Positions 17,755-26,609 of a stretch of DNA of 48,898 bases are shown in pieces (position 1 is the first letter of the stretch; each line of letters begins with the position of its first letter). Under the pieces are notes generated by a model. It was not told where the DNA came from, searched no databases, and saw only the letters and a list, made by a program, of their open reading frames with translations. The translations under genes were made by a program, and so were the position numbers. This DNA comes from CAYRTV01 sp964505785 (GTDB lineage: Bacteria > Acidobacteriota > Aminicenantia > Aminicenantales > Aminicenantaceae): contig CAZDJZ010000018.1 in the NCBI GenBank assembly GCA_964505785.1, forward strand, positions 1 to 48,898. Direction: 5' to 3'.

Positions 17755-17984
17755 TCTGCTTGCCTCGCTCGTATTTATCGCGTTCTAAGCGTTCGGCAAT
17801 ATCCTCTGTCATTCCCGGAGCGGCGGGAATCTTAGACGGCTTCGTTTAGTAAAGAGCAATTAAGTGAAAAGTGACAGCAACGCTGTCATCCTGAGGCAGG
17901 TGAAGCCGGCCGTGAGGATATCAGATTGCCTCGTTAAGTGAAAAGTAAAAAGTTAGAAGTGATCGGAAGAGCGCAATTCAATTC
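17755..17984. repeat. Intergenic gap after korC: two degenerate palindromes
   Basis: Bases 17807-17847 are a shortened family I arm (TCATTCCCGGAGCGGCGGGA then CTTAGACGGC). Bases 17886-17935 are a TCATCCTGAGG...CCGTGAGGAT arm. The rest is AT-rich and unrecognised. No clear terminator for the kor operon is seen here. Confidence 0.6.
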
Positions 17985-18244
17985 TTAGCCTGGATTATTC
18001 ACGGGTCGAGATTGCCGCAGATGCGAGGCGCAGGGCATGAAGCTGTGGTACTTCACCGCGAATGCCCTGCAACAAAGCAGATGCGGTGAGAGTCGGCCCG
18101 CCCAAAGGGTAAAAAAATTGCGATTATAATATAAATGTGCAAATGAAAAACTTTCCATTTGAACTTTCAATAAAAATCATGTTAATCGCTGATAAAAAAG
18201 AAATTGCAAAAACATCGCAATTTTTTTATGAATAATTCAGGTTA
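17985..18244 (+). mobile_element. Family II TA-element, intact 260-bp copy
   Basis: The left end is TTAGCCTGGATTATTCAC and the right end (ATGAATAATTCAGGTTA) is its near-exact inverse. The GC-rich left half folds around GCAGGGCAT / ATGCCCTGC and GAAG / CTTC. The AT-rich right half is bounded by a 14-base inverted repeat, AAAAAAATTGCGAT at 18111-18124 and ATCGCAATTTTTTT at 18214-18227. The last stem (AAATTGC / GCAATTT followed by T's, 18201-18227) resembles a weak terminator. There is no transposase, so the element is non-autonomous. A 61-codon ORF on the minus strand is rejected as a gene. Confidence 0.85.
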
Positions 18245-18295
18245 GATAATTCTGCTCAATGGTTTTATACGTTTTGCGTTTTGCGAACCGTATTT

Positions 18296-18799
18296 TTACT
18301 GATTTAACTGAAGGAACAATTTCTCCATATCGTTTTTGGCCAGGTACCCGACGTGCCGGTCATGGATGTATCCCTGTTTATCAATAACAATGGTTGCCGG
18401 GATATATTGGCCGGGCTGATATGCTTCCATAATTTCCTGAGTCGCCATGATCAGAGGATACTCAATATTGATTTTATCGGCAAAAGAACTGACAACAGCC
18501 TCCCCTTTTTGATCAAGAGAAATTCCTAAGATCACCATACCATCGTCTTTATACTGCTCATAAAGTTCCAAGAAGCCGGGAATTTCCTGACGGCATGGAG
18601 GACACCATGTCGCCCAGAAATTCAAGAAAACGACTTTGCCCTCATAACCAGCAAGAGTATGCGTATTTCCTTCCAAATCTTCCAGGGTAAAATCAGGGGC
18701 TGGAGGATATCCGCTTTCATCACTTAAAGCATTCCCGGCAAATAATAACAAAAACAAAACTATTGCGGCCGCAGCCGGAAAAATCATCACTTTTTTCAT
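18296..18799 (-). CDS. TlpA-family thioredoxin-like protein, exported, 167 residues
   Basis: A signal peptide or membrane anchor (residues 1-25) leads into a thioredoxin fold of the TlpA/ResA type: PDFTLEDLEGN, VVFLNFWATWC66PPC69RQE and a GYIHDRHVGY strand. Such proteins reduce cysteines of envelope proteins, often in cytochrome c maturation, but no cyt c genes are in view. The start has AGGAG seven bases upstream. A good promoter lies just before it. Confidence 0.88.
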   Translation of the reverse strand: MKKVMIFPAAAAIVLFLLLFAGNALSDESGYPPAPDFTLEDLEGNTHTLAGYEGKVVFLNFWATWCPPCRQEIPGFLELYEQYKDDGMVILGISLDQKGEAVVSSFADKINIEYPLIMATQEIMEAYQPGQYIPATIVIDKQGYIHDRHVGYLAKNDMEKLFLQLNQ

Positions 18800-18835
18800 T
18801 ATCTGCTCCTGTATATGTTTACATTAGGTGTATTA

Positions 18836-18864
18836 ATTCTATAATAATTGTAGGATATAGTCAA
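18836..18864 (-). promoter_or_regulatory. Candidate sigma70-type promoter of the TlpA-like gene
   Basis: On the minus strand TTGACT (18864-18859), a 17-base spacer, then TAGAAT (18841-18836), 36 bases before the ATG at 18799. No repeat intervenes. Confidence 0.55.
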
Positions 18865-18967
18865 GAGTACTTACGTCGCTTCGCTTCTCAGGATAACATT
18901 GAATTAATATAAAGGTCGTCATTTTGCGTTTCGCGGTTCGCGTTTTGCGTTTTGCGTTTTATGGATT
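18865..18967. repeat. Short right-arm variant and TTTTGCG heptamers between tlpA-like gene and fabH
   Basis: CGTCGCTTCGCTTCTCAGGA then ATTGAATTAATATAAAGGTC and TTTTGCG/TTTCGCG/GTTCGCG heptamers. This is the same composite seen at 10110-10200 and 31210-31360. fabH transcription would run out into this sequence. Confidence 0.7.
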
Positions 18968-19963
18968 TTACCAGCGGTATGTGACCGCCGCCCAGGTAAA
19001 ACCGGCGCCGAAAGCGGCCATGACAATATGAGTTCCGGGACTAAACTTTCCGTCTCTTCTCAGTTCATGCATGGCAATGGGAATGGTTGCAACCGACGCA
19101 TTACCGTATTTGTGGATATTAACATATACTTTCTCCGGGGGGAGTTTGAGTCTTCTTCCGGTGGCATCGATAATGCGAACATTCGCTTGATGCGGAATCA
19201 AATAATCAACCTGGCTTTTGTCCAGGGAAGCTTTTTTTAAAGCTTTTGTCGCGGCCTCTCCCATACGTTTAACAGCGTGCTTAAAAACCTCATTTCCCTT
19301 CATGGAAAGGTACTGCAAATCCAAGTCCACCATCTCATGCGACGGCGGCTTCCTTACTCCTCCGCCTGGTTGAAGAAGAAGCTCGGCCAGCTTGCCGTCC
19401 GCTTTCCAATAATGGGACAGCATACCGGACTCATCCTGCGATTCTTCCAAGACAACCGCTCCAGCCCCGTCGCCGAATAAAACGCAGGTATTTCGGTCCT
19501 TCCAATTTGTTATTTTTGTTAGAGTTTCCCCTCCGACAAGAAGAACCCGCCTCGCTGCGCCGCTAAGGATCAAACCCTCGGAAACGATCATACCATAGAG
19601 AAAACCGGTGCATCCAGCGGACAGATCAAAAGCGGGAACATGGCCTGCATCCAGTTTGCTTTGCGTCCAGCAGGCGGTTGAAGGAAACAGGGTATCCGGA
19701 GTTGATGTGGCGACAATAACAGCATCAATATCATTCACGCCCAACCCGGCGTTTTGCAAAGCGTATTTTGCGGCTTCAGCACACATATCTGAGGTAAATT
19801 CATCGGGTGCTGAAATACGCCGTTCTTTGATTCCAGTCCGCGTGGTTATCCATTCATCAGAAGTGTCAACCATTTTTTCGAGATCAGCATTGGTCAGAAT
19901 TTTCTCGGGAACATAAAAACCCGAACCAACAATTTTTATATGGCGCCTGTCTTTTTCACTCAT
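18968..19963 (-). CDS. fabH: 3-oxoacyl-ACP synthase III (FabH), 331 residues
   Basis: FabH condenses acetyl-CoA with malonyl-ACP to start fatty acid synthesis. The catalytic triad is complete: C118 (DLSAGCTGF), H258 (LIPHQAN) and N288 (KYGNAS). The GDGAGAV loop is also present. I chose the ATG at 19963, preceded by GGAGAAAATTT, rather than the in-frame ATG at 19987. No other fab gene is adjacent. The gene is divergent from the beta-barrel gene at 20069, with only ~105 repeat-free bases between. Confidence 0.94.
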   Translation of the reverse strand: MSEKDRRHIKIVGSGFYVPEKILTNADLEKMVDTSDEWITTRTGIKERRISAPDEFTSDMCAEAAKYALQNAGLGVNDIDAVIVATSTPDTLFPSTACWTQSKLDAGHVPAFDLSAGCTGFLYGMIVSEGLILSGAARRVLLVGGETLTKITNWKDRNTCVLFGDGAGAVVLEESQDESGMLSHYWKADGKLAELLLQPGGGVRKPPSHEMVDLDLQYLSMKGNEVFKHAVKRMGEAATKALKKASLDKSQVDYLIPHQANVRIIDATGRRLKLPPEKVYVNIHKYGNASVATIPIAMHELRRDGKFSPGTHIVMAAFGAGFTWAAVTYRW

Positions 19964-19989
19964 AAATTTTCTCCAATTATGAAACATAT

Positions 19990-20041
19990 AGTCTATGAAA
20001 AAGTCAATTAATTTGCAAACGAAAATAAACCAGGCTACAAT
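19990..20041. promoter_or_regulatory. Divergent promoter pair sharing one palindromic -35 hexamer
   Basis: TTGCAA at 20013-20018 is its own reverse complement. Rightwards it is followed by 17 bases and TACAAT (20036-20041), 27 bases ahead of the ATG at 20069. Leftwards it is followed by 17 bases and TAGACT (minus strand, 19995-19990), ahead of fabH. Both spacings are ideal for sigma70, so the same hexamer could serve both genes in a mutually exclusive way. Confidence 0.45.
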
Positions 20042-20068
20042 AAATCCATCTTTTCCGGGTGGATATAG

Positions 20069-21280
20069 ATGAAAAATATTCCTTTGGTTGTTACCCTGAT
20101 TTTCCTGGCGGGGATTTTCGTCACTCCTGCATCAGGTCAAATGAGTTTGGGACAGTATGAGGATGAAGCCCCGCTTGGAAGCTGGAACATATCGGCAGGG
20201 CTTTCTTTTGCCTACGCCCGGGACTGCACTGATATCAGCACAAATCCGGCTTTACTCAACCAAATGCCGGCCTTTACCGCCGTCATAAACGGCTTCTTCA
20301 ACAATACGGCTATGAATAAATTCGCAATGGTCAACACTGGAATCCTTTCCTCCCGTGAAAATCCTGCCTTTTCCGTGTATGGACTTGATTACGGCGGTTT
20401 TGCAGTCCGGTTTAAGCACTGGGGAATCGCTTTGAGCACCGGAATTCCGGAAATATATGACCGCCCCGCGATCGTTTCCGAATACGAATCCGGAGGCACA
20501 TTACAAAGAAGGATTTCGTTCGGGCAGAAAGGATATTTGCGCAACACAAATTTATCTCTCGCCTATACACCCGGAAACCGGGTCACGGCCGGAATCGGGT
20601 TTAATTTCATCTCCGGCGGCCTCGACCGGAGCTATAAAGATTATTTTGCCTATTATGATGACCTTGAAATCTCTGATACCCGCTCACAGTCTTATTCAGG
20701 TTTTTTCATCACCGGCGGAGTAACCGCCAAGATTTCCTCCGCAGTGACATTGGCCGCCGTCTTACGCGCTCCATATGGAAAAAAAGCCGAAGGTGAAAGC
20801 TGCTCCCGGTATTTCATTCCGGAGTTGGAGACGGATATCCAAATCCGCTCGGCTGAGAACAGCCTATACCGGCAGCCGCTTATGGCGGGAGCCGGTATAA
20901 AGCTGCTAATCACACATGCATTTACGGCGACAGCGGATATCGCTTTTTTCAATTGGAACCATTATGAGGTCAATTATTTCGGTCTGGATCAAATAAGAAA
21001 TTTTAAAAATACCTTAAAAACAGGTTTCAGTGTGGAATACATGGGAGCTTTGAGACTTCTTGGGATGGATTGGCAGATTCCCATTTGGAGCGGTTTTCAC
21101 TTTGATCCTCAACCCATGCGCGATCCCTCTTCGTTTTATACATCCCTTCTATTTGGAACCGGCATCCGTTCCGGAAGTATCTTCCTGCATCTCCGCACGC
21201 AAATCGGTTCGGAGCACGGCTCCGGAGACAGCCTCCAAACCCGCAGCGCGGCCTTAACCATCGGCTATGAGCTGAAATAA
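20069..21280 (+). CDS. Outer-membrane beta-barrel protein (OmpP1/FadL/PorV-like), 403 residues
   Basis: Residues 1-23 are a signal peptide ending ASGQ. Next comes a segment typical of FadL/PorV-type barrels (SFAYARDCTDISTNPALLNQ), followed by alternating hydrophobic/polar strands with many Gly, Tyr and Phe. The C-terminus (SAALTIGYELK) lacks the terminal Phe. The protein probably sits in the outer membrane as a porin-like or transport barrel; the ligand is unknown. It is followed 11 bases later by an M14 carboxypeptidase, so the two are probably one transcription unit. Confidence 0.7.
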   Translation: MKNIPLVVTLIFLAGIFVTPASGQMSLGQYEDEAPLGSWNISAGLSFAYARDCTDISTNPALLNQMPAFTAVINGFFNNTAMNKFAMVNTGILSSRENPAFSVYGLDYGGFAVRFKHWGIALSTGIPEIYDRPAIVSEYESGGTLQRRISFGQKGYLRNTNLSLAYTPGNRVTAGIGFNFISGGLDRSYKDYFAYYDDLEISDTRSQSYSGFFITGGVTAKISSAVTLAAVLRAPYGKKAEGESCSRYFIPELETDIQIRSAENSLYRQPLMAGAGIKLLITHAFTATADIAFFNWNHYEVNYFGLDQIRNFKNTLKTGFSVEYMGALRLLGMDWQIPIWSGFHFDPQPMRDPSSFYTSLLFGTGIRSGSIFLHLRTQIGSEHGSGDSLQTRSAALTIGYELK

Positions 21281-21291
21281 GGAAAGGCATT

Positions 21292-22593
21292 ATGAAACCA
21301 TTTGCTTTGAAAAAAATCGTCCTGATCATGTGTTTTTTTCTGGCTGCTGCAGCTGCGGCGGCTTGGGTCCGGGTTCCTGTCGTGATCAGCATCGAGGATA
21401 CTCCTTCGATACTATCCAAGCTCATTCCCATGCAGCTTGATTTATTGATGAAAAAAGAGGGCCGGATATATGTGGTTGCAGATTGGAACATTCAATCCAT
21501 GCTGCAAAACGCCGGAATCCCCTACCGGGATGAATCCGGCCGGTTCCCCGCTCATTCTCCCAAGACTGCATCCGTCCGCACCGGCCTCAACGGTGATTAT
21601 CATTCCTATCCGGAAGTCGAACAGGAAATGATGGAGATGGAAAACCTTTACCCTGAATTGGCCAAGCTGGAAATCATCGGCCAGTCTCATGAGCGGCGCA
21701 ATATCTACGCCTTAAAAATCAGCGATAATCCCCAAATCAATGAAAATGAAGCCGAAATCCTTTTTCTCGGGTGTCATCACGCCCGCGAATGGATATCCGT
21801 GGAAGTTCCTCTTTATTTGGCCCGCTATTTTTTGGATAATTACCAAGCCGATTCAGGGATCCGTGAGCTTATCGATTCCAGCGAGATTTGGTTTGTTCCC
21901 CTAGTGAATCCGGATGGGCTGGAATACAGCATTTATTTCTACCGTTACTGGCGGAAAAACCGCCGCAATAATGACAATGGATCCTTTGGAGTGGACTTAA
22001 ACCGGAATTACAGCTTTAAGTGGGGTTGCGATTCCCTGGGCTCAAGCGGGGATCCGGATTCCTTCACTTACCGGGGGCCGGAACCATTTTCCGAACCGGA
22101 ATCACAAGCCGTCCAAAGCCTGGTCGATTCCCGTGATTTTCAAGCACTGATCAGTTATCATAACTATACCCAAGTCATCCTTTTTCCATGGGGATATACA
22201 AATCGCCGGGCTCCGGAATATAATCTGCTTTCAGCCCTTGCCGGGGAGATGTCCCGGCTGATGGAATCCGTCAACGGCCGCATTTATGAATTCGGCCAAT
22301 CATCCATTGCGTCTTATCTGGTTAACGGATCCACAACAGACTGGGCTTATGGACAATACGGAATCCCCTCTTTTACATTTGAACTTCCCCCGGAAGATTA
22401 TTCAGACGGCGGATTCTTTAATTCGGAATCGGACATTGTCTCCATCTGCCGTGAAAATATTCCAGCCGCCGTTTATCTCATACAATGGGCCATCGCTCAA
22501 TATGAGGGAAACGACATGCGGAAACGGCAGTCGGTCCGCCCGGATAGAAATCAAAAATCAAAAATTAAAAATGACCCTTTTGGGTCATCCTAA
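21292..22593 (+). CDS. Secreted M14-family zinc carboxypeptidase, 433 residues
   Basis: A signal peptide (1-24) is followed by a pro-like region and a full M14 catalytic domain. Zinc ligands are H163 and E166 (HHAREW) and H290 (SYHNY). The general base is E364 (FTFELPPEDY), with VNPDG and DLNRNY as substrate-binding motifs. It should trim C-terminal residues from peptides outside the cytoplasm. The last ~15 residues (NQKSKIKNDPFGSS) are encoded by repeat DNA, an inverse (TTTTTGA) run and the start of a TCATCC-type arm, so the original end was probably nearer residue 415. AAGGAAAGG precedes the ATG. Confidence 0.92.
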   Translation: MKPFALKKIVLIMCFFLAAAAAAAWVRVPVVISIEDTPSILSKLIPMQLDLLMKKEGRIYVVADWNIQSMLQNAGIPYRDESGRFPAHSPKTASVRTGLNGDYHSYPEVEQEMMEMENLYPELAKLEIIGQSHERRNIYALKISDNPQINENEAEILFLGCHHAREWISVEVPLYLARYFLDNYQADSGIRELIDSSEIWFVPLVNPDGLEYSIYFYRYWRKNRRNNDNGSFGVDLNRNYSFKWGCDSLGSSGDPDSFTYRGPEPFSEPESQAVQSLVDSRDFQALISYHNYTQVILFPWGYTNRRAPEYNLLSALAGEMSRLMESVNGRIYEFGQSSIASYLVNGSTTDWAYGQYGIPSFTFELPPEDYSDGGFFNSESDIVSICRENIPAAVYLIQWAIAQYEGNDMRKRQSVRPDRNQKSKIKNDPFGSS

Positions 22594-22668
22594 GGCCTGC
22601 GGCAACAGGCCCCCGTTGCGAGCGAAGCGAGCGGTTCTTCGCTCAGGGAATGACATGGAAAGCCGAAT

Positions 22669-23772
22669 TTAAACTTTCTTATCCGAATTCTTCTTCTCAT
22701 CCTCTTCTGCGGTTTTTTGTGTGTCCGGATGACTTAAATGTTCGATTTGATTTTCAAGGTCTTCTCTCCGTTTATCCGTCCGGTCGATTTTGGAATAATA
22801 GAGAGAAAGTTTTTTATTCTCAATTCTTTCATCATTAATAAAATGGCCTAATTTATGAAACAGCGGCTCTTTCTGCCCGGAAAATTTTTTGATTTTATCT
22901 GAAATTTTCTCTTGATTTTTTTCCCACTCCTTGATTTCATGGCCGAATTTATTTTCTTCTTCCTTTTTTATATCTCCGGCTTCCTTCATCTTATCCTGCA
23001 GTTTTCCAGTTTCTTTTTGTTTTTGCTTGATTTTTTCTTCCACTTCCTGCTTGCGGGCAGATAAATCATTGATCGATTGGCTTAATTGGAGCTTTTTTTC
23101 CTGCCAATTCTTGATATCCATATCAATTTTTTCGATCAATGCCTGCCTGCTTTCTTCATTAATATCAGTTTTTTTCTCCAGGTTGAGACTCTCTTTTCTG
23201 GCTTTAGTGATCTTCTTGGACAACTCAGCCATTTCATCTTGCTGTGTTGATATTTTTTTTTCCAGCGCTCGGTTCTTTTCAGCCAGCATATTCAAATCCT
23301 CTTTGAACGGAGACATCTGCGTTTCTAATCCTGCAATTATTTTATCCTGATTTTTCAGAACTCTATCCATTTCTGATGACAGCTCTCGAATTTTGGATAA
23401 GGCTTCATTTTTTTCCCCTTCCAGCTGCTGAATTGTCTCTTCAATGGTGCTCAATTTCCGCATGATCTCATTATCGCTGTCAATAGGAACATGCTCATTC
23501 CAAGCTGTCTTACCTAATTCGGTGATAAACTGTTTCTTTTTCTTTTTTTCCCTGTTTAAGATTCTCTGCAGCCTTATTATGACAAGTTTATTTCTCAGCT
23601 GCGCAAAAAAATTATCCAGCCGGCGCCGCATATCCTTATCCCGCAAAAAAATAAAAATCAAGAGCAGCGTTATAATGCACAGCAGCAGCCAGAAAATCCA
23701 GTACGGGAGCCCCTCCTGTGCGCCGGGAGGCATCTCCTGTGCAGGAAAAATTCCAGATAAAAATTTATTCAT
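22669..23772 (-). CDS. Membrane-anchored coiled-coil protein of unknown function, 367 residues
   Basis: One transmembrane helix lies at residues 25-44 (YWIFWLLLCIITLLLIFIFL). From about 85 to 345 the protein is almost all Lys/Glu/Gln-rich heptads, i.e. a long coiled coil. The tail is highly charged (EEDEKKNSDKKV). No domain is recognised. The low-complexity composition will cause false matches to myosin- or SMC-like proteins. It may be structural or a scaffold. It is convergent with the M14 gene across a 75-bp repeat remnant. Confidence 0.7.
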   Translation of the reverse strand: MNKFLSGIFPAQEMPPGAQEGLPYWIFWLLLCIITLLLIFIFLRDKDMRRRLDNFFAQLRNKLVIIRLQRILNREKKKKKQFITELGKTAWNEHVPIDSDNEIMRKLSTIEETIQQLEGEKNEALSKIRELSSEMDRVLKNQDKIIAGLETQMSPFKEDLNMLAEKNRALEKKISTQQDEMAELSKKITKARKESLNLEKKTDINEESRQALIEKIDMDIKNWQEKKLQLSQSINDLSARKQEVEEKIKQKQKETGKLQDKMKEAGDIKKEEENKFGHEIKEWEKNQEKISDKIKKFSGQKEPLFHKLGHFINDERIENKKLSLYYSKIDRTDKRREDLENQIEHLSHPDTQKTAEEDEKKNSDKKV

Positions 23773-24131
23773 TTGTATCTCGCATCCTCTTTTTTATAAA
23801 TTAATCATGAATATAATAAACAACAGACGCTGAAAGCGGCACCGAATGCCATCCTGAGGCACGCGTCAGCAGGCCGTAAAGACCTTACCCGGCATCGACA
23901 AGTCAGGACAGTACCGATTCATCATGCGAAGCAGTCTAAGATTGCTACGCGGCCTGCGGCCGCCTTCAATGACAAGGAAGCCGCTTCGCTCAGGATGACA
24001 CTGTCGTGTCATTTAAGAACGAATAACTCAGGTTAATCTGATAATTAGATATTTTTCTTTTTTTCACGGGTTTTGTCAAGCGGTTCCCTCTTCCTTGCTT
24101 TATATACAGCGAGTCATTAAAATAATCCCTC
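23773..24131. repeat. Intergenic block: two degenerate palindromes and a solo family II end
   Basis: Bases 23850-24000 hold a TCCTGAGG...CCGTAAAGACC arm and a right arm (AGTCTAAGATTGC to CAATGACA), then GCTTCGCTCAGGATGACA. Bases 24017-24035 are a solo family II-type terminus (GAACGAATAACTCAGGTTA). Its inverse occurs at 43691. The last ~95 bases are unique and lead to hypF; a tRNA or RNA gene is not seen. Confidence 0.6.
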
Positions 24132-26384
24132 ATGAAAAACACCCGGGCTGTAACTGCCGTGGTTTTCGGAGTGGTACAAGGCGTCGGTTTTCGTCCTTTT
24201 GTTTATCGCCTGGCCCATGAATTCCGTTACCGCGGCTGGGTTAAAAACATAGGATTTGGTGTCGAAATTCACCTGGAATCCAAAAACCCCGTCGATTTTG
24301 AATCGTTTTTCCACGAACTCAGGCGACGCAAACCCCCTCTCTCGATTATTGAAACTTTGGAACTCCAAACCTCCGGATATACCGGCTGCCGCGAATTCAC
24401 CATACAAAAAAGTGATGGTGAAAGCGGATTCGTGTTTATCTCCCCTGATATCGCCATGTGCGGCAACTGCCGCAAAGAGCTGCATGATCCCGCCGATCGC
24501 CGGTACCGCTATCCTTTCATCAACTGCACCGATTGCGGCCCCCGCTACACCATCGTTAAGGATCTGCCTTATGACCGGCCTCAAACCACCATGGACGCAT
24601 TTAAGATGTGCCGCGATTGTGAGAAGGAATACACAAATCCGCTGAACCGCCGTTATCACGCCCAACCTATAGCCTGTCCGGCCTGCGGGCCGCAGGTCTT
24701 CCTTCGCGACAAGAAAGGAAACCATCTGGAAGGGGGAATCGAACATGCCGCCGGCCTCATTGAAAAAGGATATATTGGTGCGGTAAAAGGGCTGGGCGGA
24801 TTTCATTTGGTCTGCAGCCCGTTTAATATAAAGGCCGTAAACCGATTGAGGGAGATTAAACAAAGAAAAGTCAAACCTCTCGCTCTTATGGCCTCTGATA
24901 AAACCACAGCCGCATTATATACCCATATCAGCAAACATGAGAAAGTCCAATTATGCTCTTCCCGGCGTCCCATTGTTCTGATGAAAAAAAAACAAGATAT
25001 TCCCGGTATTGCTCCAGGATTGAGCGAAATGGGAATCATGCTTCCATACACGCCGCTTCATGACCTCCTGCTGGAAAAACTTTCATTGATCGTTGCCACC
25101 AGTTCAAATCCCAAAGACTCTCCCATCATGATCGATGAAAAAGAAGGAGTGGCCGATTATTGCGACTTCCTCCTCACACATAACCGTCCGATACAAATGC
25201 GTGCGGACGATTCAGTGATGAAAGTCGTCCAAGGGAAGCCGTTATTTCTGCGCCGCGCACGCGGGTATGTTCCCTATCCCCAGTCCGTTCCGGCGAAATT
25301 ACGGTCTTCCCGGAATATATTGGCATTAGGTGGTGAACTCAAGGATACCATTTCAATTTACAAGGATGGATACGTAGTCACCTCTCAGTTCCTTGGAGAT
25401 CTGGATGAATATCAAAATTTTCAATACTTTGAAGAAACCTTGCGGCATCTATCCCGCCTGTTTGACTTCACTCCTGATCTTATTGTGACCGATCTTCATC
25501 CCGATTTTCACACAACCCGGTTCGCAAAAAAACAAAATACGCCTCACATTCAGGTTCAGCATCATTATGCCCATGTTCTAGCCGCTCTGTTTGAACATGG
25601 AATTGATCCTTCCCGGAAAGTTCTCGGCGTGGCATGGGACGGTTTCGGTTATGGAACCGACGGAACCGCTTGGGGCGGAGAATTCCTGACTCTCGATTTC
25701 CAAGGCTTTAACCGGACAGGCCGTTTACAGCCGGTTCCGCTTCCGGGAGGCGATTTGGCATCCAAGCAGCCCTGGCGGATGGCCCTCTCTTACCTTGTGA
25801 CCACCTTTGGTGAGCCTATCCCGCCGGCAGCCGTTTTAGAGTCAATTTCAATCCAGAAAATCAATTCCGTTAAAAAAATGATAAAAAAACAATTCTGTGC
25901 ACCGCTGACTTCCAGTATCGGACGGCTGTTTGATGCGGTTTCATTTTTGACAGGCTTAGCTCCTCAAGAAGTTGAATTTGAAGCTGAAGCGCCGATGCTG
26001 CTGGAATCGGCCGCAGATCAAAAAGAAAACAGGTTATATCCGTTTTCCATTGATGAGGATGGAATTCTTTCTTTTTCGCCCATGATAAAAAACATCATCC
26101 GTGACATCAACTCGGGAGTCTCACCCGGATCCATTTCCGCCGGATTTCATAACACGCTTGCCGAGTCAATATACCAAATGGCGGAAAGAACCCGAAAAAT
26201 TAAAAAAATCGATACGGTTGTCCTGGTGGGAGGCGTCTTCTTGAACAGAGTTTTACTGTCAAAAACCCAAACCCGTCTAAAAGAGGCCGGCTTTAAGGTA
26301 TACCGCCCCGAGCTCTACTCCCCTAATGATGAATCTCTTTCACTGGGTCAAATTGCCTACAGCCTCGCTAACCTGAACGATTAG
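24132..26384 (+). CDS. hypF: Carbamoyltransferase HypF, [NiFe] hydrogenase maturation, 750 residues
   Basis: HypF makes the CN ligand precursor for [NiFe] hydrogenases by transferring carbamoyl from carbamoyl phosphate to HypE. Domains in order are acylphosphatase (VVQGVGFRPFVYRLAHEF at 14-31), two zinc fingers with CGNC, CTDCGP, CRDC and CPACGP, a YrdC-like domain (GAVKGLGGFHLVC), and a Kae1/HypF C-terminal domain (HHYAHVLAALFEHG, GVAWDGFGYGTDG, VVLVGGVFLN). Length is normal. No other hyp gene or hydrogenase subunit is in the window, so its partners are elsewhere. No strong Shine-Dalgarno precedes the ATG. Confidence 0.97.
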   Translation: MKNTRAVTAVVFGVVQGVGFRPFVYRLAHEFRYRGWVKNIGFGVEIHLESKNPVDFESFFHELRRRKPPLSIIETLELQTSGYTGCREFTIQKSDGESGFVFISPDIAMCGNCRKELHDPADRRYRYPFINCTDCGPRYTIVKDLPYDRPQTTMDAFKMCRDCEKEYTNPLNRRYHAQPIACPACGPQVFLRDKKGNHLEGGIEHAAGLIEKGYIGAVKGLGGFHLVCSPFNIKAVNRLREIKQRKVKPLALMASDKTTAALYTHISKHEKVQLCSSRRPIVLMKKKQDIPGIAPGLSEMGIMLPYTPLHDLLLEKLSLIVATSSNPKDSPIMIDEKEGVADYCDFLLTHNRPIQMRADDSVMKVVQGKPLFLRRARGYVPYPQSVPAKLRSSRNILALGGELKDTISIYKDGYVVTSQFLGDLDEYQNFQYFEETLRHLSRLFDFTPDLIVTDLHPDFHTTRFAKKQNTPHIQVQHHYAHVLAALFEHGIDPSRKVLGVAWDGFGYGTDGTAWGGEFLTLDFQGFNRTGRLQPVPLPGGDLASKQPWRMALSYLVTTFGEPIPPAAVLESISIQKINSVKKMIKKQFCAPLTSSIGRLFDAVSFLTGLAPQEVEFEAEAPMLLESAADQKENRLYPFSIDEDGILSFSPMIKNIIRDINSGVSPGSISAGFHNTLAESIYQMAERTRKIKKIDTVVLVGGVFLNRVLLSKTQTRLKEAGFKVYRPELYSPNDESLSLGQIAYSLANLND

Positions 26385-26609
26385 ACCCGCCAGGATCACC
26401 CTGAAGCCTGCAAAGCGGCCGCATGCCGCATGGCAATCTTAGACTGCTTCGCCGGAGTAAAAAGTGAAAAGGTGAAAGTAAGATGAACGCGGGCAAAGCG
26501 ATGTCAGGATCTTTTCCTGCTTCGTTTCCCAGAAAAGTTGTTAATCGTAAATCGCGAATCGAAAAACCCGTAAAACGCAAAATGCAAAACGTAAAATGAC
26601 GACCTTATC
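26385..26609. repeat. Repeat remnants after hypF
   Basis: Degenerate palindromic arms with CTTAGACTGCTTCG near 26440 and GTCAGGATC near 26505, GTAAATCGCGAATCG heptamers near 26545, and inverse TTTTGCG heptamers (CGCAAAA type) at 26568-26595. They lead into ATGACGACCTTATC, the left flank of the family II copy at 26610. Confidence 0.6.

Noticed and set aside
17985..18170. A 61-codon minus-strand ORF in the family II element, found again at 26609-26794 with similar protein sequence.
   Set aside because: Every base difference I could place between the two copies changes an amino acid, and one pair of differences is a compensating frameshift. No purifying selection on the protein is visible; similarity follows from the shared element.
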